Shown: positions 51,915 through 61,485, counted from the first letter of the stretch. The stretch: 64,000 nt of DNA from Cupriavidus basilensis (GCF_000832305.1 NZ_CP010537.1:2542001-2606000); one strand, 5' to 3'. The notes: a model not told the origin generated them from the letters alone. Translations and numbers: made by a program.

Positions 51915-54116
51915 CTACTTGGCCATTGCCTGGGCCTTGGGCCGGATGGCGTCCGCGGTGCCCTGGATAAACGCCTTGATCTTCTCGACATCGTCCGCGC
52001 TCAGCTTGCCGGTGAAGTCCGGCATGCCGCGCGCCATGGCGGGTCCCTTGAAGATGAACTTGTCGAGATTTTGAATATAGGCAGTATTCATATAGCCGAG
52101 GTTGGGAATATTGCCGCCGCGATCCACCCCGGGCACGCCATGGCAGAGCACGCAGTTGCTGACGTAGAGCGCCGTGCCGGCCGCGACGTTGGCCGGGTCG
52201 TACTTCACGCCCGACAGCAATTCACCCGCGCGGTACTGCACGAACGCGGGCATCGGCGCCTTGCCGCCAACCGCGAAGGTGTAGACGGTGCCCGGCCCCT
52301 GCCGCTCGGTGGCGCGCTGGGCCTGCCCGTAGACGCCACCCCAGCCGACGGCGACGGACACGTACTGCTTGCCGTCCACCAGATAGCTCACGGGCGCAGC
52401 GATCACGCCGGTGCCCGTGGGCGACTCCCACAGCTTCGCGCCGGTGGCGGCGTTGTAGGCGATGAAGCGGCCATCGGCCGTGCCCTGGAACACGAGGTTG
52501 CCGGCGGTGGTGAGCGTGCCGCCGTTCCATGGCGAGACCTGCTCCTGCGTCCAGACCGCCTTTTGCTGCACCGGGTCCCAGGCGATCAGGCGCCCGAATG
52601 GCTTGCTGGCGGGCGGTTCGGCGTTGAGGAACTTGGCCGTGTTCCATCCCACGTTGCCGTGCGGCTGGCCGGGCTGCTTGCCGTTGAACGTCCAGTTCTT
52701 GTCGTCCATCAGGTTGAGCGGCACATGCTGCGCGGGCAGGTAGACCAGGCCGGTCTGCGGGTTGAACGACATCGGATGCCAGTTGTGCGCGCCGTAGGGC
52801 CCGGGGATGGCGTCATAGGGCTTGTCGGTGGCGCGTGCCTCCGGCAGCTCGATCGGGCGTCCGTTCTGGTCGTAGCCGCTGGCCCAGGTCACATCGACGA
52901 AGTTCTTGGCCGAGATGAACTGGCCGTTGGTGCGGTCGATGACGAAGAAGAAGCCGTTCTTGGGCGCGTGCAGGATGACCTTGCGCGCCTTGCCGCCGAT
53001 GTTCAGGTCGGCCAGGATCATGGGCTGGGTGGAGGTGTAGTCCCAGTTGTCGCCGGGTGTCTCCTGGTAGTGCCAGACGTATTTGCCGGTATCCGGATCC
53101 AGCGCGACGATGGAGGCCAGGTAAAGGTTGTCGCCGCCGGCCGGGCTGCGCTTGCTGCGCGACCAGGGCGAGCCGTTGCCGGTGCCCACGTACATCAGGT
53201 TGAGCTCGGGGTCGAAGGCCAGCGTGTCCCATGCGGTGCCGCCGCCTCCGGCTTCCCAGTACTTGCCGGCCGGATCCCAGGTCTTGGCCGCCTTGGCCAT
53301 CGACTCGTCCTCGAATGGCTTGCCGGGGTCGCCGGGCACGGTGAACCAGCGCCATTTCTGCTCGCCGGTGGCGGCATCGTAGGCGGTGATATAGCCGCGC
53401 ACGCCATACTCCGCACCGCCGTTGCCGATGATGACCTTGCCCTTGAACACGCGCGGCGCGCCGGTGATGGTGTACGAGTGGGTGCGGTCGATGATGGTGT
53501 CCTTCTCCCACAGCTTGCGGCCGGTGCCGGCATCGAGCGCGATCAGGCGGCCATCGTAGGAGGCGACAAAGACCTTGCCCTGGTACAGCGCCACGCCGCG
53601 ATTGACCACGTCGCAGCAGCCCTTGTAGCCGATCGACTTGTCGACCTTCGGGTCGAAGGTCCAGATGCGCTTGCCGCTGCGGGTGTCGATGGCATGCACC
53701 ACGCTCCACGACGCGCTGACGTACATGATGCCGTTGACCACCAGCGGCGTGGCTTCCACCCCGCGCGTGGATTCGAGATCGTAGGACCAGGCCAGCCCGA
53801 GGTCCTTCACGTTGTCGGCATTGATCTGCGAGAGCCGGCTGAAGCGGGTTTCCGCGTAGTCCAGGCCGTAGCTGGGCCAGTCGGGTGTCTTGGCGGCGTT
53901 GCCTTCGATGAAGGCGCCGTCGACGCTTCGGGTGACGCTACGGATGTGATCGGCGCTGGCCACCTTGACCGGCGGCCTGGCCTGCGCCGCCGCCAGCGAG
54001 AACGCCGCCAGCCCCGCTACCAGCACTGCCAGCTTGCGTGACAGGCCCGCTTGATTGCCGGCACGCTGCGCAACGCGCGGCCAGCAGGAAACAACCCGCT
54101 TGGGTTCTTGGCTCAT
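51915..54116 (-). CDS. PQQ-dependent quinohemoprotein alcohol dehydrogenase (type II)
   Basis: This 733-residue periplasmic enzyme has a signal peptide (KLAVLVAGLAAFSLAAAQA). An eight-bladed PQQ propeller follows, with repeated W-docking motifs (DAGTGRKLWEKDT, DAATGEQKWRWFTVPGD, NAATGAKLWESPTG), the vicinal disulphide pair in GYKGCCDVVNRG, and the active-site segment GNGSPWSRSKRSPAGGDNLY. A C-terminal cytochrome c domain has the haem site SNCVLCHGVPG and axial Met near GPAMARGMPDF. This is the soluble type II layout that oxidises primary alcohols and passes electrons to a cytochrome or azurin. The aldehyde dehydrogenase upstream would take the product. AGGAGA precedes the ATG at 54116. Confidence 0.93.
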   Translation of the reverse strand: MSQEPKRVVSCWPRVAQRAGNQAGLSRKLAVLVAGLAAFSLAAAQARPPVKVASADHIRSVTRSVDGAFIEGNAAKTPDWPSYGLDYAETRFSRLSQINADNVKDLGLAWSYDLESTRGVEATPLVVNGIMYVSASWSVVHAIDTRSGKRIWTFDPKVDKSIGYKGCCDVVNRGVALYQGKVFVASYDGRLIALDAGTGRKLWEKDTIIDRTHSYTITGAPRVFKGKVIIGNGGAEYGVRGYITAYDAATGEQKWRWFTVPGDPGKPFEDESMAKAAKTWDPAGKYWEAGGGGTAWDTLAFDPELNLMYVGTGNGSPWSRSKRSPAGGDNLYLASIVALDPDTGKYVWHYQETPGDNWDYTSTQPMILADLNIGGKARKVILHAPKNGFFFVIDRTNGQFISAKNFVDVTWASGYDQNGRPIELPEARATDKPYDAIPGPYGAHNWHPMSFNPQTGLVYLPAQHVPLNLMDDKNWTFNGKQPGQPHGNVGWNTAKFLNAEPPASKPFGRLIAWDPVQQKAVWTQEQVSPWNGGTLTTAGNLVFQGTADGRFIAYNAATGAKLWESPTGTGVIAAPVSYLVDGKQYVSVAVGWGGVYGQAQRATERQGPGTVYTFAVGGKAPMPAFVQYRAGELLSGVKYDPANVAAGTALYVSNCVLCHGVPGVDRGGNIPNLGYMNTAYIQNLDKFIFKGPAMARGMPDFTGKLSADDVEKIKAFIQGTADAIRPKAQAMAK

Positions 54117-54320
54117 TGTGTCTCCTCTTCTTTTGCTTCTTCTTCGGAATCTTCGGGGGAAGCCAGGCTGGTTCTATGCCAGCGGCTGGCCAATGGCGCA
54201 ATGGACATCGCCCGTCGCGCCACCGGATTGCAGCAGACCTAAGAATGGCCGCAGGGGTAGGTTTTACCCACTCGGGATTACCCGCAGGGCGAACGCCCCC
54301 ACCACGCGCGGCGATGCCGC

Positions 54321-55811
54321 TCAGTAAGCCATGCAGACCGACTTGATCTCGGTATAGGCCTCGATGGCGGAGCGGCCATGCTCGCGCCCGACCCCGGATG
54401 CCTTGTATCCACCAAAAGGCATGTTGGGGTCCACGATGTTGTGCGTATTGACCCAGACCGTGCCGGCATCCAGGCCATCGACCAGCCGCTGCACCGCGCG
54501 CAGGTCATTGCTCCAGATGCTGGCGCCCAGGCCATACTCGGACCGGTTGGCCTCGGCCAGCACGGCCTCGGGGTCGTCGAACGGCATGGCCACCACCACC
54601 GGGCCGAAGACTTCCTCGCGCACCAGCGTCAGGTCCTTGCACGCGGCGTTGGCCACCACGGTGGGCCGCACGAAATAGCCGGGGCGGTCCAGCGCGGTGC
54701 CGCCCGCGACGATGTCCGCGCCTTCGCTGCGCCCGGTGCCGATCAGCCCCATGACCTTGTCGCGGTGACGCGACGACACCAGCGGCCCCATCTGGCTGGC
54801 GGGATCGAGCCCGGAGCCCAGCACCGTGGCATTGGCCACCTTGCCCAGCCCCTCGACCACCTGGTCATAGTGGCGGCGCGCCACGTACAGGCGCGAGCCG
54901 GCCGTGCAGACCTGGCCCTGGTTGAGGAAGATGGCGCCGGCAGCGCCCTGGATGGCATGCGCGGGATCGCAGTCATCCAGCACGATGACCGGACTCTTGC
55001 CGCCAAGCTCCAGCGACACGCGGCGGATATCCTGGCCGCAGCGCGCACCGATCAGGCGCCCGACTTCGGTCGAACCGGTGAAGGTAATCTTGTTGACGCC
55101 GGGATGCGCCACCAGCGCCGCGCCGGGCACGCCGTCGCCGGTCACCACGTTCAGCACGCCCGGCGGGAAGCCCGCTTCCAGCGCCAGCTCGGCGAGCCGC
55201 AGCGCGGTGAGCGGCGTTTCCTCGGCCGGCTTGAGCACCACGGTGCAGCCGCAGGCCAAGGCCGGCGCGATCTTCCAGACCGCCATCAGCAAGGGAAAAT
55301 TCCACGGCACGATGGCGCCCACCACGCCCACCGGCGAGCGCCGGGTCATGGCGCTATAGCGCGTGCCGGGGGGAAACGGCACCGATACGTCCAGCGTGCT
55401 GCCTTCGATCTTGGTGGCCCAGCCAGCCATGTAGCGCAGCCATTGCGCGCTGCCGCCCACCTCCAGGCCTTGCGAGAACGCCAGCAGCTTGCCGTTGTTG
55501 AGGGTTTCAAGCCGGGCAAGTTCGTCGCCGTGTTGCTCGACCAGGTCGGCCAGCTTGAGCAGCAGGCGCTCGCGCTGGGCCGGCATCATGGCGCGCCACG
55601 TGCCGCCGGCAAAGGCGCGCCCGGCCGCGGCCACCGCCGCATCGATATCCGCCGCACCGCCCGCAGGCACGCGCGCGATCTCCTCGCCGGTGGCGGGATC
55701 GAACACGGCGAAGGTCTCGCCAGACTCAGCCTGGCGCCACTCACCGTCGATCAGCATGGCATTACGGATGGCCTGGTTCAGGCCGCTGCGGGCTTCCTTG
55801 GGTGCATTCAT
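54321..55811 (-). CDS. NAD(P)+-dependent aldehyde dehydrogenase
   Basis: This 496-residue ALDH-superfamily enzyme has the cofactor region VGAIVPWNFPLLMAVWKIAP, KPAEETPLTALRLAELA, FTGSTEVGRLIG, the general-base Glu in SLELGGKSPVIVLDD, the catalytic Cys in NQGQVCTAGSRLYV, and the C-terminal NMPFGGYKASGVGREHGRSA. Closest in style to phenylacetaldehyde/coniferyl-type or AldA-type broad dehydrogenases. It should oxidise the aldehyde made by the neighbouring quinohemoprotein. It is encoded 204 bp upstream of that gene on the same strand, with the AraC-type regulator beyond it. Confidence 0.92.
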   Translation of the reverse strand: MNAPKEARSGLNQAIRNAMLIDGEWRQAESGETFAVFDPATGEEIARVPAGGAADIDAAVAAAGRAFAGGTWRAMMPAQRERLLLKLADLVEQHGDELARLETLNNGKLLAFSQGLEVGGSAQWLRYMAGWATKIEGSTLDVSVPFPPGTRYSAMTRRSPVGVVGAIVPWNFPLLMAVWKIAPALACGCTVVLKPAEETPLTALRLAELALEAGFPPGVLNVVTGDGVPGAALVAHPGVNKITFTGSTEVGRLIGARCGQDIRRVSLELGGKSPVIVLDDCDPAHAIQGAAGAIFLNQGQVCTAGSRLYVARRHYDQVVEGLGKVANATVLGSGLDPASQMGPLVSSRHRDKVMGLIGTGRSEGADIVAGGTALDRPGYFVRPTVVANAACKDLTLVREEVFGPVVVAMPFDDPEAVLAEANRSEYGLGASIWSNDLRAVQRLVDGLDAGTVWVNTHNIVDPNMPFGGYKASGVGREHGRSAIEAYTEIKSVCMAY

Positions 55812-56236
55812 CTTCGTCTCCGGTTGGTCTTGGCTGGTGCCTTGTTATGGAGATCGAAGTTAACACCACGGCCTGATCATGGCTTGTCTGGCCGTGCACA
55901 AAGCTTGTCGATGCGTGCAAAGCGTGGGAAAGGCTGAAGCCAAAGCCAAAGCCAATGGCCAATGGCCCTTGGCACCCCAACGCCGCAACGAGCGCCCGCC
56001 CTCGCCACCGGCCTGTAGTGGTCAAACCAGCGGGAGCAGAATCGACATCGTCAGCCCAACGATTCGGCGTAGCCGAGTGACCCGCCCCCAGGCGGGGAAC
56101 ACCCCAGCGCGATGCGAAGCGAGCCGTCAAGGTTTACCTAGGCCGTATGGGGCGCCTTCTTTGCCTACTTTCTTGGCAAGACAAGAAAGTAGGTCGCCGC
56201 CCCGCAGGGGTGGTGAAACGGCCTTTGACGTTGAAG
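55812..56236. other. 425-bp intergenic region with a REP-like element and low-complexity tracts
   Basis: This lies between the aldehyde dehydrogenase and the AraC gene, both leftward. It holds a perfect 12-bp hairpin (56164-56193) inside a C/G-rich block (GGGGCGCCTTCTTTGCC ... GCCGCCCCGCAGGGG) of a type I associate with dispersed repeats in Cupriavidus and relatives. Hexamer-type runs (AAAGCCAAAGCC, AATGGCCAATGGCC) lie near 55935-55970. The ALDH promoter should lie near 55812-55900. No gene is seen. Confidence 0.6.
56164..56193. repeat. REP-like palindromic element
   Basis: CCTACTTTCTTG and CAAGAAAGTAGG form a perfect 12-bp stem with a 6-nt loop (GCAAGA), flanked by GCGCC and GCCGCCCC. It lies downstream of the AraC gene stop side and could also limit read-through. 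Assignment as a dispersed repeat comes from memory of similar elements and needs a genome-wide count. Confidence 0.6.
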
Positions 56237-57286
56237 TCAATCAGTTGCAGTTGCAGTTGCAGTTAAGCCCCCCATCCCCCCTTCCCCCCATCCCCCCGCA
56301 TTCTGCTGCCGCCACTGCGTCGGACTCATCCCGAACCGCTCATGGAAGACCCGGCTGAAATGCGCCGCATCGCCAAACCCCAGCGCAAAAGCAATCTCGG
56401 TAATGCTGCGCCCGGCGTCGCCGCTGCCCGCCAGCCGCAACGCCGCCTGGCGCAACCGGCGCGACAGGATATAGGCATGCGGGGTCTGCCCGGACTCACG
56501 AAACAGGTTGTACAAAGTGCGGCGCGACACGTTCAGCACTGCCGCCAGCCGTTGCGCCGAAAGCTCCGGATCGTGCAGATGCGCATCGATGAACTCGGCA
56601 AGCCGGCTCATGCGCGCTTCGCCGAGATGCCGCGCCACGGCAGCGTTTGCCCCATCGCCAAGGGCCGCCGGCGGCGGCGTGCCGGCGCCTTGCAGCGCCG
56701 TCTCCATCAATGAGACCACGGAATCCTGCAGCACGATCTGCCCTTGATGATCCAGCAGGTGCCCCCCGCAAGTGTCATGCAGCATGGCGCCCAGCGCCGA
56801 CAGCGCGATGCGCGCCGCGCCCTCCCCGCGCAGCGCCCGGCCGCCCAGGCTGGTGGCCGCCTGGCGCCAGCCGAAGGCGCGTTCCTGCGGCACCAGCAGC
56901 ACCAGCACCCGGCAGCGGTCCGCCATCTCGATGCTATAGGGCTGCGCGGTATCGTAGATCGACCACATGCCTGGCTCCAGCGAGGCCTCGTTGCCGCGCT
57001 GCGCCACGCGGCTCTGCCCGCTGAGCTGCCAGAAGATCTTGAAGAAGCCCGCGTCGGATGCCGCCACGTGCCGGGACTCGCGCGTAACACGGTGCGCGTC
57101 GACATCCATGTCCGCCACCGCGCTGGCGCCGAAACGCGCATAGCTGACGTGGCAATGAAAGCCCCCGCGCGTCTGGCGCGAATAATCGAGCGGCAGGAAA
57201 CTGGTGTCGATGGCTTCGCGCCATTGCTCGAAGGTCACGGTGGTCAACCGCGCCGGCGTCTGCTGCAGGTGCTGCGCTGCGGGCAT
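56237..57286 (-). CDS. AraC-family transcriptional regulator
   Basis: This 349-residue regulator has an AraC-type ligand domain of the FeaR/OruR style (FEQWREAIDTSFLPLDY, FGASAVADMDVDAHRVTR, FFKIFWQLSGQSRVAQRGNE). A C-terminal double HTH follows (AQRLAAVLNVSRRTLYNLFR, ESGQTPHAYILSRRLRQAAL, ITEIAFALGFGDAAHFSRVF, HERFGMSPTQWRQQ). The start at 57286 has GGAG 8 nt upstream. The tail TATATATD comes from a CAGTTG tandem repeat and is not part of the fold. Its place beside the alcohol/aldehyde dehydrogenase genes suggests it activates them. Confidence 0.87.
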   Translation of the reverse strand: MPAAQHLQQTPARLTTVTFEQWREAIDTSFLPLDYSRQTRGGFHCHVSYARFGASAVADMDVDAHRVTRESRHVAASDAGFFKIFWQLSGQSRVAQRGNEASLEPGMWSIYDTAQPYSIEMADRCRVLVLLVPQERAFGWRQAATSLGGRALRGEGAARIALSALGAMLHDTCGGHLLDHQGQIVLQDSVVSLMETALQGAGTPPPAALGDGANAAVARHLGEARMSRLAEFIDAHLHDPELSAQRLAAVLNVSRRTLYNLFRESGQTPHAYILSRRLRQAALRLAGSGDAGRSITEIAFALGFGDAAHFSRVFHERFGMSPTQWRQQNAGGWGEGGMGGLTATATATD

Positions 57287-57473
57287 CAGGACATCTCCAG
57301 TAGCCGGCGGTGTCTGGGCAACATGCGGAGAACATGCAGGGGAACGCGCCGGAGGCCTCGAAGGTGGTTGCAAAGCCTAATGGAAAGCCCGTGAGCCGAC
57401 AATGGGAACAATTACGCAGGCACCGCCCGCCAGCGAAGCTGGCAAACGTGCGAAGCCAGCATCACTTCCAAAG

Positions 57474-57779
57474 TCAGACCACGCGATAGATTTCCCAGCG
57501 CGCGGTGCCGGAGACGACGAACGGTTCCAGCTCCTTGCCCCATTGCGCATGCGCCGGTATCGATGCGAGCCGGGCCCAGGCGCGGTCCAGTTCGCCAAGG
57601 TCGCTCACCTCCCAGTCATGGACCACCGTGGCCTCGAGCGCGCCGATCGAGCCGGTCAGCAGGCGCCCGGTGACGAGGCCAGCTTGCGGGGCGATCTCGC
57701 GCGCCCACGCCTGCAGGCGCTCGATGACTTCTTGCTTGTGCCCGAAACGGGCGTCGATTTGCCATCTGGCTATCAACAT
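57474..57779 (-). CDS. small protein, possible dimeric alpha/beta-barrel fold
   Basis: This is a 101-residue protein: MLIARWQIDARFGHKQEVIE, RLQAWAREIAPQAGL, ATVVHDWEVSDLGELDRAWA, RLASIPAHAQWGKELEPFVV. The pattern of a beta strand, a helix with Lys/Glu, and a terminal FVVSGTARWEIYRVV is like NIPSNAP/ferredoxin-like barrel proteins, but I cannot name the family with certainty. AAGGAG precedes the ATG. It is on the same strand as the AraC gene and 187 bp upstream of it. Confidence 0.65.
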   Translation of the reverse strand: MLIARWQIDARFGHKQEVIERLQAWAREIAPQAGLVTGRLLTGSIGALEATVVHDWEVSDLGELDRAWARLASIPAHAQWGKELEPFVVSGTARWEIYRVV

Positions 57780-57979
57780 GATGCTGCTCCTTGAACGTTG
57801 GACATTGGCCGCAGGTGTCGCGAGGGCGGACCGCCCCGCTGCACGCGGCGGCTGGCCCCCCGCCCCACCCATGTGCTACCTTTTTTGAGGGGCCGCGCCA
57901 CCGCATCGCCCCAGGTTCCACTATCGACTGGCACCGTTGGAATCACGGTTGGAGAAAGCTGGAGATTATTGGAGGAAGC

Positions 57980-60900
57980 GTGGCAGCCACTGCCCACCTC
58001 GGAATCCGCCTGCTGGGTGATTTATCCGTGACCCGCAACGGCGAGCCGCTGCCGCTGCCAGCCTCAAAGCGCACCCGCGCGCTGCTGGGGTATCTGGTTT
58101 GCACCCACGCCGCGCAATCGCGGCAAGCACTTTGCGACCTGCTCTGGAATGGCCCCGACGACCCGCGCGCGGCGTTGCGCTGGAGCCTGACCAAGCTGCG
58201 CCCCCTGGTGGATGACGCTGGCGCGACGCGGCTGGTGGCAGATCGGGAGCGGGTTGTCTTTGACGGACAGGGGGTCTGGGTAGACATCGCGCGCATCCAC
58301 GCTTTGCTTGCGGCGGGCCTTGAAGCCACCGCGACCGATGCGCTGGAAGAAGCCGCGGGCCTGCTCCAGGGTGAGTTCCTCGCAGGGCTGGACCTGGCCC
58401 GCTGCTACCGCTTCTATCACTGGTGCACAGCCGAACGCGAACGCTACGACGCGCTGCGCCGTGCGGTGCTCGCCACACTGGTGGCACGCCTGGAAGCCAC
58501 GCCCGTGCTGGCGCTGCCGTTTGGCCGGGCCATGGTGGCCGCCGACCCGCTCGCCGAGCCCGCCCATGCCACGCTGGTCACATTGCTGGCGGCGGCCGGT
58601 CGCTATCCGGACGCCGAGCAGCACTATGCCTATGCGCGGGACATGCTGCGCCGGGAGCTGTCCACCCCGCCCGGCGGCCCGCTGGACACGGCGATCCACC
58701 GTGCGCGCCGCGAGATCCAGGCATGCGGCGCAGTGATCGAGCCACAGACACCGGCGGCTTGCGCGGACGCGCCCCTCGCCAACGGCCAGCCCGCCCCGCC
58801 AAGCCGGCCATTGGTAGGACGCCTTGCCGAGCGCGCCGCCATCGACCGGCTGGTTGCGGGCGGCGCCAACGAATGCGGCTCGCTGCTGCTCTTGCTCGGC
58901 GAGCCCGGCATCGGCAAGACCAGGCTGCTCGACCAGTTCGCCGAGCGCGCCCGCGCCGCCGGCTTCCAGGTATTGCGCGGACGCTGCTACGAAGCCGAGA
59001 TGGTGCGGCCGTACGGCCTCTGGCTCGACACGCTGCGCGCCATCGCGGCCGACACAGTGCCGGCGGATGCAGCGCCGCTGCTCGCGGGCGGCGGCCTGGC
59101 GGATGCACCCCGCGATGGCAGCCGCGAGCAACTGTTCAGCGCTGCCGCCAAGCTGCTGCGCGGCCTCGCCGCGAGCCAGCCGCTGGCACTCGCGCTGGAC
59201 GACCTCCAATGGCTGGACGAAGGCGCCGCCGCGCTGCTCCACTTCCTGTGCCGCACGCTGGAGCCAGGCGCGCGGATGCTGTTCGCCGGTGCCGCGCGGG
59301 CTGGCGAGATCGACGACAACCCATGGGCCAAGAGCCTGCTGCACTCGCTCGCGCGCGAAGGCCGCCTGCTACGGCTGCCCCTGGCGCCGCTGGACGTGCC
59401 CGAGGTCGCTGCCCTGCTCGGCCCGGCGCTTGCCGCGATGGATCCCCAGGCCGTTGCGCGCAACAGTGGCGGCAATCCGCTGTTCGTGCTTGAGCTGGCG
59501 AGCGCGCACGACCGGGCCAGTGGCGACGCCGGCGCGCACCGCACGCTTGACGCCCTGATCTCGGCGCGCCTGGACGCGCTGGAACCGGCCTCGCGCGAGT
59601 TGCTGACCCGGGCTTCGGCGATGGGCCGCGAACTGCGGCCGCAGTGGCTGGCCGAGGTCTCTGGCATGCCTCTGGCGCCATTGCTGACCACACTCGGGCA
59701 GCTGGAGCGGCGTGGCTTGCTCAAGCCGACCGGCGAGGGCCATTTCGACTTCAGCCATGACGTGGTGCGCCAGGCCGCCTATCGCGCCATCTCCCCGCCC
59801 CGGCGCCGCATGCTGCACAGCCTGATTGCGCAACAACTGCTGGCGGCGTGCGCGCAAGACCCCAGGCTGTATGGCGAACTGGTGCACCACGCGAGCCTGG
59901 CGGACGACGCGCCGATGACCGCGCAGGCCTGCCTGTGGGCCGGTGAGCATTGCTTGCGTGTCTACGCCAACGACGAAGCCGCCACGGTCGCCGAGCGCGG
60001 CCTGGGGCAGTTGGAGCGCTTGCCGCACGGCACCGAGCGCGCGCGGCTGGCCATTGGCTTGCTCAAGCTGCGCGCGGTGGCGGCAACCAGCGCCGGCGCC
60101 CGGCAATTGCCCACGCTGATCGATGCGCTGGAGAATGCGATCGGCGCCGCGCAAGACCTTTCGCTGCACGAGCACGCCGCCACCGGCCTGCACATGCTGT
60201 CATGGCTGCACCAGCAGGGCAACGACACCGAGGCCGCCCGCGGCGCCATCCTGGAGGCCGAGCGCATGACGCGCAAGGCCGATGCCACCACGCGCTGCCA
60301 GCAACTCGCCAATACCGCCCGCTGCCTGCTGGAGGTCGAGACGGACCTGCCCCGGGCGCGCGCCATGCTGGCCGAGGCCGACACGCTCGCCGAATCGCTC
60401 GACCTCAAGGTGATCGAGCTGATGTGGGGCCATGGCTTGCTGGCCCGTGTCGACGGCGACCTGGCGGCCGGCCACGGGCATGTCGCACGCGCGGTCGCAG
60501 TCGCCCGGCAGCGGCAGGATCACTGGCGGGAATACGAATGCCTGGTATGGCTGGCGACGATTGCGTTTGAGCTTGGGCGGTTCGATGAAGTCATCGGGCA
60601 CAGTGCGGATATCGAGCAAGCGGCGCGGCGCATGGGCGGGACAGCCGAAATCCGCGAAGTGGGTGGCATCGGTAGCATCGGTAGCATCGGCGGCATGGGT
60701 GAAGTCGACGAAATCAGCGCGCCGTTCGCCAGCGCCCTGGGCGCGCTGGCCAGGCTCCGGCTCGGGCAGCCCGCGGCGCAAGCCCAACTCGCAGCGGCAC
60801 AAGCCGCCATGTGCACCCTGGACGACAAGGCGCACCTTGCCTACGCGCTTAACGCCACCGCGGCAATGGCGCTCGATCAATGCCAAAGCCACGCGGCAAG

Positions 60901-61150
60901 CGCCTGCGCCAGGCAAGCGCTGGATGCGGCGCGGGCCGTTCGCCGCCTGACCGAAATGACAGTGGCGGCGTCATGCCTGGTGCAGGCCGCTGCCAGCGCG
61001 GGCGATGCGCCCCGCGCAGCCGAGCTGCTGGCGGAGCTGCGCTGGCTGGTGGCGGGCCGGCGCGCCAGCGCCCGGGCCGCCGCAGCGCTGGACCACGCGG
61101 AGCTTGCATGCCGCGGGATTCCAACGCTTGCGCCAACGCCGGGGCATTAG
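57980..61150 (+). CDS. large BTAD/AAA-ATPase transcriptional regulator (SARP-like)
   Basis: This 1056-residue STAND-type regulator starts with an OmpR-like winged-helix region (LGIRLLGDLSVTRNGEPLPL, SKRTRALLGYLV, LCDLLWNGPDDPRAALRWSL). A bacterial transcriptional activation domain follows (ERERYDALRRAVLATLVARL, AGRYPDAEQHYAYARDML). The ATPase has a Walker A motif LLGEPGIGKTRLLDQF near residue 310 and a Walker B-like ALALDDLQWLDEGAA near 405. The C-terminal half is TPR-like helices. A low-complexity run GGIGSIGSIGGMGEV near residue 895 comes from a short tandem DNA repeat. The GTG at 57980 has GGAGGA upstream; an open frame continues further back without conserved sequence. Targets are unknown; the next gene on the strand is the DUF4242 gene. 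Confidence 0.82.
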   Translation: MAATAHLGIRLLGDLSVTRNGEPLPLPASKRTRALLGYLVCTHAAQSRQALCDLLWNGPDDPRAALRWSLTKLRPLVDDAGATRLVADRERVVFDGQGVWVDIARIHALLAAGLEATATDALEEAAGLLQGEFLAGLDLARCYRFYHWCTAERERYDALRRAVLATLVARLEATPVLALPFGRAMVAADPLAEPAHATLVTLLAAAGRYPDAEQHYAYARDMLRRELSTPPGGPLDTAIHRARREIQACGAVIEPQTPAACADAPLANGQPAPPSRPLVGRLAERAAIDRLVAGGANECGSLLLLLGEPGIGKTRLLDQFAERARAAGFQVLRGRCYEAEMVRPYGLWLDTLRAIAADTVPADAAPLLAGGGLADAPRDGSREQLFSAAAKLLRGLAASQPLALALDDLQWLDEGAAALLHFLCRTLEPGARMLFAGAARAGEIDDNPWAKSLLHSLAREGRLLRLPLAPLDVPEVAALLGPALAAMDPQAVARNSGGNPLFVLELASAHDRASGDAGAHRTLDALISARLDALEPASRELLTRASAMGRELRPQWLAEVSGMPLAPLLTTLGQLERRGLLKPTGEGHFDFSHDVVRQAAYRAISPPRRRMLHSLIAQQLLAACAQDPRLYGELVHHASLADDAPMTAQACLWAGEHCLRVYANDEAATVAERGLGQLERLPHGTERARLAIGLLKLRAVAATSAGARQLPTLIDALENAIGAAQDLSLHEHAATGLHMLSWLHQQGNDTEAARGAILEAERMTRKADATTRCQQLANTARCLLEVETDLPRARAMLAEADTLAESLDLKVIELMWGHGLLARVDGDLAAGHGHVARAVAVARQRQDHWREYECLVWLATIAFELGRFDEVIGHSADIEQAARRMGGTAEIREVGGIGSIGSIGGMGEVDEISAPFASALGALARLRLGQPAAQAQLAAAQAAMCTLDDKAHLAYALNATAAMALDQCQSHAASACARQALDAARAVRRLTEMTVAASCLVQAAASAGDAPRAAELLAELRWLVAGRRASARAAAALDHAELACRGIPTLAPTPGH

Positions 61151-61236
61151 GCTTGCCTGCATGCACTGCCCCTTGCCCCTTTGCCCCTTTGCCCCTTACT
61201 TCTATTGCATTCCCCACCGCCCCCAGGAGGCCCGTC

Positions 61237-61485
61237 ATGTCACACATCGTGGTTGAACGCAGCTTTGCCACCCCGCAATCGGATGACGACATGAAGATCG
61301 TCGCCGACCGCGAGCGCCCCTGCCTCGCCCTTTACAACGTCACCTGGAAGCGCAGCCTGATCGCGGCCGACCGCAAGCGCATGGTTTGCGAGTACGAAGC
61401 CGCCGACGCGGAAACGGTGCGCAAGATCCAGCACGAGGCGGCGGCAAGCTTCGACCGCGTATGGGTAGGCGACGTCATCGAGTAA
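61237..61485 (+). CDS. DUF4242 family small protein (SCO4226-like)
   Basis: This is an 82-residue protein: MSHIVVERSFATPQSDDDMK, CLALYNVTWKRSLIAADRKR, MVCEYEAADAETVRKIQHEA, FDRVWVGDVIE. The pattern VERSFATP...YEAADAETVR fits DUF4242, a ferredoxin-like fold that includes the nickel-binding Streptomyces protein SCO4226. CAGGAGG stands 6 nt before the ATG. It lies 86 bp after the BTAD regulator on the same strand and may be its target or partner. Confidence 0.8.
   Translation: MSHIVVERSFATPQSDDDMKIVADRERPCLALYNVTWKRSLIAADRKRMVCEYEAADAETVRKIQHEAAASFDRVWVGDVIE

Noticed and set aside
57791-57979. N-terminal extension of the BTAD regulator starting at 57791
   Set aside because: The added sequence is Pro/His-rich with no domain. 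The winged-helix domain begins right after the GTG at 57980, which has GGAGGA upstream.
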